Positions 58,556 to 64,000 of a stretch of DNA of 64,000 bases are shown piece after piece. The stretch lies in NCBI GenBank assembly GCA_012270975.1, contig JAAXHH010000090.1, positions 1 to 64,000 of the forward strand. Direction: 5' to 3'. The notes under the pieces were generated by a model, which was not told the origin of the DNA, did not search any database, and saw only the letters and a program-made list of their open reading frames with translations. The stretch's first letter is position 1, and each line of letters starts with the position of its first letter. The DNA comes from Candidatus Latescibacterota bacterium (GTDB taxonomy: Bacteria; JAAXHH01). Position numbers and translations under genes: made by a program.

Positions 58556-59938
58556 ATGACCTCGCAGGCCCTGAACGATACCATTGCCGCGATCGGCACG
58601 CCGCCCGGCGAGGGCGGCCTGTGCGTGGTGCGCATGAGCGGCCCCGAGTCGTTCGCCATCGCCGACCGGGTTTTCAGCGGCGCCGATCGGCCATCCGCGT
58701 GCCGGACGCATACCATACATCACGGCCACGTCGTCGATCCTCGAAGCAGCGAACGGGTCGATGAAGTGCTTCTGTCGCTCTTCAAGGCTCCGCGCACCTA
58801 CACCCGGGAGGACCTGATCGAATTCAGCGGCCATGGGGGCATGGTGCCAGGCGCCATGATCCTGGATGTGCTGATCCGTTCAGGGGCAAGGCTGGCGGAA
58901 CCCGGCGAGTTCACGAAACGTGCTTTTCTGAACGGCAGGATCGACCTCTTGCAGGCCGAGGCGGTGGGAGAATTGATCAGGGCGCGGACCGACGCCTGCG
59001 CGCGGGCGGCGCTCAGGCAGTTGAACGGAACCTGTTCGCAACAGATAGACGAATCCAGGGTAAAGATTATTCAAGTTATTGCATATATTGAAGTTACATT
59101 GGATTTTACCGAAGAGGGCATCCCGGATATGGAGTCCCGGGCCTTCCTGGATCAACTGCGCCCCGTCCAGGAAGCGCTGGACCAGCTCATCAAGTCTTCG
59201 CACGAAACGCGCGTACTGAGAGACGGCGTCCGAATCGCGTTGCTCGGAAAGCCCAACGTGGGGAAATCCAGTCTGCTCAACATGCTGACGTCTAGGGACC
59301 GGGCCATTGTACATCCGGAGTCGGGTACGACACGGGATACTATCGAGGAGAGCGTCGATATCCAGGGCGTGCCCGTCACCTTCGTGGATACGGCGGGGAT
59401 CCGGATGACGTCGGATTGGGTTGAACGGCAGGGCGTTGCGCGGTCGCGGAAGGAACTGGACCAGGCGGACATCCCGCTGGTGGTTTTCGACGCCTCCCGC
59501 CCGCCGGATGACGATGACCGGAGCCTGGCGGGCCAGTTGTCCGAGCGGGACTGCGTGTATATATTGAATAAAAGTGACCTGGATACGTACGATCCGGATT
59601 CCTACGCCGAATTGACGGCGGGAGGCCGGTGCGTCAGAACATCGGCGAAAGAAGGTACCGGCCTGGACGACCTGGTGGAATCGATGCTTGAAATCGTGCA
59701 ATACGATCCCGCCGGATTCGAGTCGGGCCTCGTGGTGAATGCCCGCCAGGGGGATCTTCTGAACAAGGCCAAAGCGAGCTTGGATCGAGGTGTCGGGGTT
59801 TTGGAAGAAGGGCTCGGCGCCGAGATGGCGGCCATCGATCTACGGGAATGTGTCCGTCACCTCGGCGTCCTCGTGGGAAAAGAAATCGGTGACGCGGTAC
59901 TGGATCATGTCTTCTCCAGGTTCTGTATAGGCAAATGA
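58556..59938 (+). CDS. mnmE: tRNA modification GTPase MnmE
   Basis: 460 residues. N-terminal formyl-folate-binding domain (TIAAIGTPPGEGGLCVVRMS), G domain with GKPNVGKSSLLNML and DTAGIR, C-terminal FCIGK with the catalytic cysteine. With MnmG it forms the 5-aminomethyl or carboxymethylaminomethyl group on wobble uridine 34. A parS site starts at the base after its stop. Confidence 0.97.
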   Translation: MTSQALNDTIAAIGTPPGEGGLCVVRMSGPESFAIADRVFSGADRPSACRTHTIHHGHVVDPRSSERVDEVLLSLFKAPRTYTREDLIEFSGHGGMVPGAMILDVLIRSGARLAEPGEFTKRAFLNGRIDLLQAEAVGELIRARTDACARAALRQLNGTCSQQIDESRVKIIQVIAYIEVTLDFTEEGIPDMESRAFLDQLRPVQEALDQLIKSSHETRVLRDGVRIALLGKPNVGKSSLLNMLTSRDRAIVHPESGTTRDTIEESVDIQGVPVTFVDTAGIRMTSDWVERQGVARSRKELDQADIPLVVFDASRPPDDDDRSLAGQLSERDCVYILNKSDLDTYDPDSYAELTAGGRCVRTSAKEGTGLDDLVESMLEIVQYDPAGFESGLVVNARQGDLLNKAKASLDRGVGVLEEGLGAEMAAIDLRECVRHLGVLVGKEIGDAVLDHVFSRFCIGK

Positions 59939-59954
59939 TGTTCCACGTGAAACA
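59939..59954. promoter_or_regulatory. ParB-binding parS site
   Basis: TGTTCCACGTGAAACA, matching the near-universal bacterial parS palindrome with one asymmetric position. Lies in the mnmE-mnmG gap about 4.4 kb from dnaA. Confidence 0.9.
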
Positions 59955-59965
59955 AGGACCATGCG

Positions 59966-61888
59966 GTGACCGGAACTGATCTGACGAAACCGGTGGAAGT
60001 CCTCGTGATCGGCGGGGGCCACGCGGGATGCGAGGCCGCCCTGGCATCGGCGAGAATGGGCGTCGCAACGGCGCTTGTCACCCTGGATGCATCGAAAATC
60101 GGGCAGATGTCCTGCAACCCGTCCATCGGTGGCCTGGGAAAGGGCCAGTTGGTGCGGGAGGTCGACGCGCTGGGCGGAGAGATGGGCAGGGCCGCGGATG
60201 CCACGGCCCTGCAGGTCAAGATGCTGAATACGCGCAAGGGACCGGCCGTGCAGTCCCTGAGATCCCAGAATGACCGGGTGGCCTACCGGGAGTACATGCA
60301 GCGGGCTATCGGTGAGGCTGATGACCTTTCGGTCGTGGAAGGAGAGGTGGCGCACCTGGACGTCGACGACCGTCGCGTGACCGCGGTGCGGACGAGCGAC
60401 GGAAGGTCCATACCATGCCGGGCCGTGGTCGTGGCTTCCGGAACCTTTCTGAACGGCGTCATGCATCGCGGAACGAGCAACGCGCCCGGAGGACGCCTGG
60501 GCGAAAAGGCGGCAACGGAGCTGTCGGAATCCCTGCGGGCCCTCGGTTTCAATATCGGCCGGCTTAAGACCGGCACCCCGCCTCGAATAGACGGTAACTC
60601 TATAGATTACAGTGAGTTGGAGGTTATTCCCGGTGATGAGTTCCCAGAGCATTTCTCCCAGGAAAGGTTATCACCGGCCGATGAACAGCTTCCCTGCTAC
60701 CTGACCTTTACGAATCCCCGGACACACGAAATCATCCGTTCCGCACTGGACCAGTCGCCCATGTACTCAGGCCGTATCACGGGCCACGGTCCCAGGTACT
60801 GCCCATCCGTAGAAGACAAGATCGTTCGATTTTCCGACAGGGACAGCCACCAGATCATCCTGGAACCCGAAGGATGGAATACCGACGAAGTCTACGTAAA
60901 CGGGTTCTCGACCAGTCTGCCGGAGCCGGTGCAGGGCCGGGCGCTGCATACGATCAAAGGCCTCGAGAACGCCGACATTCTTCAATTCGGATACGCCGTG
61001 GAATACGATTTCATCCCCCCGGAAAACCTGACCCGGAGCCTTGAAACACGGCAAGTCGCCGGTCTGTTCCTCGCCGGACAGATCAACGGTACAACGGGCT
61101 ATGAGGAGGCGGCTGCTCAGGGTATCCTGGCTGGTATCAATGCCGCGCTGTCGGTAAGAAGCCGGCCGGCGTTCACGCTTGACCGGGGCGAGGCCTATAT
61201 CGGGGTGATGATCGACGATCTCATCACGAAGGGCGCGGACGAACCTTACCGGATGTTCACGTCACGGGCCGAATACCGGCTGCTGCTGAGGCACGATAAC
61301 GCGGATATGCGCCTGTCGGACCGTGCATTCGAGATCGGCGTGATTTCCGGGGAACGACACGAAGCCACGGTCGCGAGGCGCCGTTTGGTGGAAGAAGAGA
61401 CCGATCGTTTAAAGGGGGTGTACGTGGCGCCTGGCCGGGCAAATCCGCTGCTCAAAGCCAGGTCTTCCGCACCGGTTTCGGAACCTGTGTCTCTGCATAA
61501 GTTGTTGTCTCGCCCCGAGATACAGTATTCGGACCTGTACACTGTCGATCCTGATCCGATGGAACATGAACCCTCCGTCATAGGTCAGATCCAGACTGCC
61601 GTAAAGTACGCGGGATACCTTGAACGCCAGGAGAGGGAAATCGAACGTATGCGATCGTGGGAATCGCGAGTCATCCCCGCGGGCTTTGATTACACTTCAA
61701 TAGCCGCGCTGTCCCACGAGGCCCGCGAGAAGCTGACCAGCATCCGGCCGGAAACCGTGGGCCAGGCCTCCCGGATCCCCGGTGTCACGCCCGCGGACCT
61801 GTCCATCCTCGTAGTGCACCTCGAACGAAGCAATGCAACTTGCCGCAGTGAAAACCAGGTGTTCCACGTGGAACATCCAGAAGTATGA
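59966..61888 (+). CDS. mnmG: tRNA uridine-5-carboxymethylaminomethyl synthase MnmG
   Basis: 640 residues from GTG 59966, with AAGGA 9-10 nt upstream; the nearby ATG at 59961 is out of frame. FAD loop [40 protein letters not shown]; conserved [16 protein letters not shown]. Partner of MnmE. Its 3' end contains a second parS site. Confidence 0.97.
   Translation: MTGTDLTKPVEVLVIGGGHAGCEAALASARMGVATALVTLDASKIGQMSCNPSIGGLGKGQLVREVDALGGEMGRAADATALQVKMLNTRKGPAVQSLRSQNDRVAYREYMQRAIGEADDLSVVEGEVAHLDVDDRRVTAVRTSDGRSIPCRAVVVASGTFLNGVMHRGTSNAPGGRLGEKAATELSESLRALGFNIGRLKTGTPPRIDGNSIDYSELEVIPGDEFPEHFSQERLSPADEQLPCYLTFTNPRTHEIIRSALDQSPMYSGRITGHGPRYCPSVEDKIVRFSDRDSHQIILEPEGWNTDEVYVNGFSTSLPEPVQGRALHTIKGLENADILQFGYAVEYDFIPPENLTRSLETRQVAGLFLAGQINGTTGYEEAAAQGILAGINAALSVRSRPAFTLDRGEAYIGVMIDDLITKGADEPYRMFTSRAEYRLLLRHDNADMRLSDRAFEIGVISGERHEATVARRRLVEEETDRLKGVYVAPGRANPLLKARSSAPVSEPVSLHKLLSRPEIQYSDLYTVDPDPMEHEPSVIGQIQTAVKYAGYLERQEREIERMRSWESRVIPAGFDYTSIAALSHEAREKLTSIRPETVGQASRIPGVTPADLSILVVHLERSNATCRSENQVFHVEHPEV
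61860..61875. promoter_or_regulatory. ParB-binding parS site, perfect palindrome
   Basis: TGTTCCACGTGGAACA, fully symmetric, inside the last codons of mnmG (encoding VFHVEH). About 1.9 kb from the first site. Confidence 0.92.
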
Positions 61889-61889
61889 A

Positions 61890-62537
61890 ATGGATTCATT
61901 CGCGCAGTTTCTGCAAGATATCGAGAAAACCAGTCATCGGCTGGATGCCCATAAAATCGAGGCATTTGACCGATACCGGGACGAGATCCGGCGCGTAAAC
62001 ACGTTGCTGGGGCTCGTATCCAGAAACGACGTGGATCGCATTCCATCGCGGCATTTTCTGGATTCGCTGATGCCTGCCCTGAGCGGAGTCCTTCCCACGG
62101 GCGGAACGATTCTGGATATTGGAAGCGGGGGTGGTTTTCCCGGCATTCCGCTGGCCATATTCCTGCCCGATACAGACTTCGTGTTGGTTGAATCAAGCCG
62201 AAAGAAGTGCGCGTTCCTGCGCAAGATTCGGCGCTTACTTGTGCTGAACAATGTAACCGTGGAGCATACACGCGCCGAGTCGTTAACGGAACAGGGGAGG
62301 TTGTACGATGGCGCCGTTTCCAGGGCGGTGACATCAATCGGCCAATTGGCAACCTGGAGCGGGTGTGTTTTGAAGCCGGGCGGGAGATTGATCAGTTACA
62401 AGGGCCCGAAGCCAGAAAAAGAAACCGAGTCGGCCAGGACGGTCATTGAATCACAAGGTATGGTGTTGGAAGGTATACACCGGTACGATGAAGATGCGCC
62501 TGGCTCACCTACGCTGGTCGTTCTGAGAAAACGGTAA
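61890..62537 (+). CDS. rsmG: 16S rRNA (guanine527-N7)-methyltransferase RsmG
   Basis: 215 residues from ATG 61890, two bases after the mnmG stop. Motifs: RHFLDSLMPAL, SAM loop ILDIGSGGGFPGIPLAI, SSRKKCAFLRKI, and VSRAVTSIGQLATW. Methylates G527 of 16S rRNA; its loss gives low-level streptomycin resistance in other bacteria. Usually followed by parA-parB, which are absent here. Confidence 0.95.
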   Translation: MDSFAQFLQDIEKTSHRLDAHKIEAFDRYRDEIRRVNTLLGLVSRNDVDRIPSRHFLDSLMPALSGVLPTGGTILDIGSGGGFPGIPLAIFLPDTDFVLVESSRKKCAFLRKIRRLLVLNNVTVEHTRAESLTEQGRLYDGAVSRAVTSIGQLATWSGCVLKPGGRLISYKGPKPEKETESARTVIESQGMVLEGIHRYDEDAPGSPTLVVLRKR

Positions 62538-62649
62538 TCATCAGGAACCCGGTACGACGAGGCACAAGGTACATGAAGAGAAACAAACAGGCGTCAAGTC
62601 CACCGGAAAAACACCGATGAATCAGCCTACCCTCTCCCTGATCGCCTCG

Positions 62650-62672
62650 TGTAGACACAATACGTGTTTACA
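62650..62672. repeat. Inverted repeat TGTAGACAC-N5-GTGTTTACA
   Basis: 9-bp arms with one mismatch in the rsmG/moeA convergent gap. No U-run follows on either strand in the proper place, so it may be an operator or part of the joint terminator zone. Confidence 0.45.
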
Positions 62673-62697
62673 TAAAAAAATACGCCTTTTCGGCGCA
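62673..62697 (-). terminator. Terminator after moeA
   Basis: Short stem CGCC (62683-62686) with GGCG (62692-62695) around a 5-nt loop, followed on the minus strand by a run of seven U. About 35 bp past the moeA stop. Confidence 0.6.
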
Positions 62698-62727
62698 ATT
62701 TGAAAAAACGAATAACTTATTTATAGA

Positions 62728-63969
62728 TCAGTAGTTACGACGTGAAGACAGCCCGCTGTATCCACCCAGCAGCATAACCTCGATTTCCTGACCCGCCTTC
62801 ATGAATTCCTGGTCTTCATGACTGACGGCCAGGCCGTCGGCTATGGACATGGATCTCAGAATGCCGGAACCCTGCGAACCGGTACGCGAGGCGAAGAAGG
62901 TGTCGCCGCGCCGCTCAAGGGTTACGCGAATGAATTGTTTTCGTCCAATGGACTTCGTGATGTCCTCCGACAGCACCGCTTTGATCGTAGGGCGGTAGAA
63001 GTGGGAGTATCCCTGCATTTTTAGCAGGGCAGGCCGCATGAATAGTTCGAACGTCACCATGGAGGCCACCGGGTTTCCGGGCAGGCCGAATACGATGGTG
63101 TCGTCGATGGCGCCGAATGCGAGAGGCCGGCCCGGTGTCATGTTAACCTTCCAGAATGCCATGGACGTACCGACGGCCTCCAGGGCAGCCTTGACGTAGT
63201 CGTATTCTCCCACCGAAACACCGCCCGATGTGATGATCGCGTCCGCGACGAGTCCGTCACGGAGGGCCTGCTCGAGCGCTTCCTGCGTATCGGGACAGAT
63301 GCCCAGCCGCAAGGGTATGCCGCCGGCATCCGCCACCAGGGCGGTAAGGGCGTATCCGTTGCTGTCCACGATCTTTCCGTCTTCGAGGGGTTCGTCCACG
63401 TCCACGATTTCATCGCCGGTGGATAGTACGGCGACCCGTGGCCGGCGGTATACGGATACGTGGGAGCGATTGGTAGAGGCCAGCAGACCGACCTCGGCCG
63501 GCCGTATCAGCATCCCGGCCGGGATAATGAGATCGCCGTCGCGGATGTCTTCTCCGGCCCTGCGGAGATCGGTTCCGGATCCCACGGGCTCCAGTATGCG
63601 AACACGGTTGTCGTCCACCCGCAGCGCGCGTTCGGCGCGGACGATGGTATCCGCGCCTTCGGGCACGGGCGCCCCGGTCATGATGTGTATGGCCTGTCCC
63701 GGGCCGACGGAACGTTTTGCCACGTAGCCGGCGGGCAGGTCTTCGACGATTTCCAGCTCCGCCGGGGTATCCGGCGACAAGGGTATCGTGTCCGCGGACC
63801 GAACCGCGTACCCGTCCATGGCCGAATTGTCCCAGGGCGGCTGGTTCCTCGTGGCGTGGACATCTTCCGCCAGCACCCGGCCCCGGGCCGACACGATATC
63901 GACTCGCTCCACACCGACCGGCCGGATCCGGTTCAGTATGGCGTCACGGGCTTCGACTACGGAGATCAT
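62728..63969 (-). CDS. moeA: Molybdopterin molybdenumtransferase
   Basis: 413 residues. MoeA features: ARGRVLAEDVHATRNQPPWD then NSAMDGYAVRS, IMTGAPVPEGADTIV, STGDEIVD, SGGVSVGEYDYVK and GLPGNPVASMV. Inserts molybdate into adenylylated molybdopterin. The start ATG 63969 lies just inside the window edge. Converges with rsmG. No other moa/mob genes are visible. Confidence 0.96.
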   Translation of the reverse strand: MISVVEARDAILNRIRPVGVERVDIVSARGRVLAEDVHATRNQPPWDNSAMDGYAVRSADTIPLSPDTPAELEIVEDLPAGYVAKRSVGPGQAIHIMTGAPVPEGADTIVRAERALRVDDNRVRILEPVGSGTDLRRAGEDIRDGDLIIPAGMLIRPAEVGLLASTNRSHVSVYRRPRVAVLSTGDEIVDVDEPLEDGKIVDSNGYALTALVADAGGIPLRLGICPDTQEALEQALRDGLVADAIITSGGVSVGEYDYVKAALEAVGTSMAFWKVNMTPGRPLAFGAIDDTIVFGLPGNPVASMVTFELFMRPALLKMQGYSHFYRPTIKAVLSEDITKSIGRKQFIRVTLERRGDTFFASRTGSQGSGILRSMSIADGLAVSHEDQEFMKAGQEIEVMLLGGYSGLSSRRNY

Positions 63970-64000
63970 GGCGGTTATCCTTACGGTGCAGCCTGGCCGA

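Overview
The window is a GC-rich bacterial chromosome segment that contains the replication origin. The conserved minus-strand block dnaA-(oriC)-dnaN-recF-DUF721-gyrB-gyrA stands divergently to the plus-strand block rpmH-rnpA-yidD-yidC-mnmE-mnmG-rsmG, with two parS sites. The cell envelope is Gram-negative: there is an outer-membrane autotransporter-like protein, a lipoprotein, a HlyD/MacA-type adaptor and system-I cytochrome c maturation. The LysW amino-carrier route, a Cys-type CcmE, DUF1207, DUF4159 and a GC-rich FCB-like gene complement point to an uncultivated lineage near Gemmatimonadota/Latescibacterota. That placement is inference; no rRNA is present.

Layout. 1-213: right end of an IS3-family element, which has cut a membrane-fusion protein gene. 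214-5120: a minus-strand operon of a small secreted hydrophobic peptide, a strong hairpin, a SpoIIM/DUF95 membrane protein, two Yip1-like membrane proteins, an M48 membrane metalloprotease, a secreted LIC_10091-like protein and the broken adaptor. Its composition recalls circular-bacteriocin secretion loci and it is the best candidate here for an undescribed system. 5593-14086: a large exported protein, a one-piece GAF/PAS-kinase-receiver-DNA-binding regulator, and a lipoprotein with Ig-like domains, leucine-rich repeats and a metzincin protease motif. 14269-24883: central metabolism and housekeeping (gapA, acnA, thrC, truA, a TrmJ-type methylase, EcfT), DUF1207, and a promoter-driven structured RNA candidate near 22.2-22.4 kb. 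24902-29792: a ccm operon (E, CcmI-like zinc ribbon, exported protein, A, B, C, D). 30084-33013: MoxR ATPase, VWA partner and DUF4159 protein. 33023-37621: a giant Calx-beta/autotransporter-like protein.

38136-45671 is a LysW-dependent lysine (possibly also arginine/ornithine) operon in the order lysW, leader peptide, attenuator, two RimK-type ligases, lysY, hisS, lysZ, lysJ, lysK. Two points stand out. A 25-residue leader peptide very rich in His, Lys and Arg precedes a textbook terminator, which suggests attenuation by basic amino acids and would make sense of hisS inside the operon. The first LysX paralogue has also lost the ATP-grasp signatures kept by the second.

The origin region (53.4-54.1 kb) has at least four perfect DnaA boxes and AT-rich DNA between dnaN and dnaA. 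The parS sites lie at the mnmE/mnmG junction and at the 3' end of mnmG. parAB does not follow rsmG as it often does; moeA, convergent, follows instead. No tRNA, rRNA or CRISPR array was seen.
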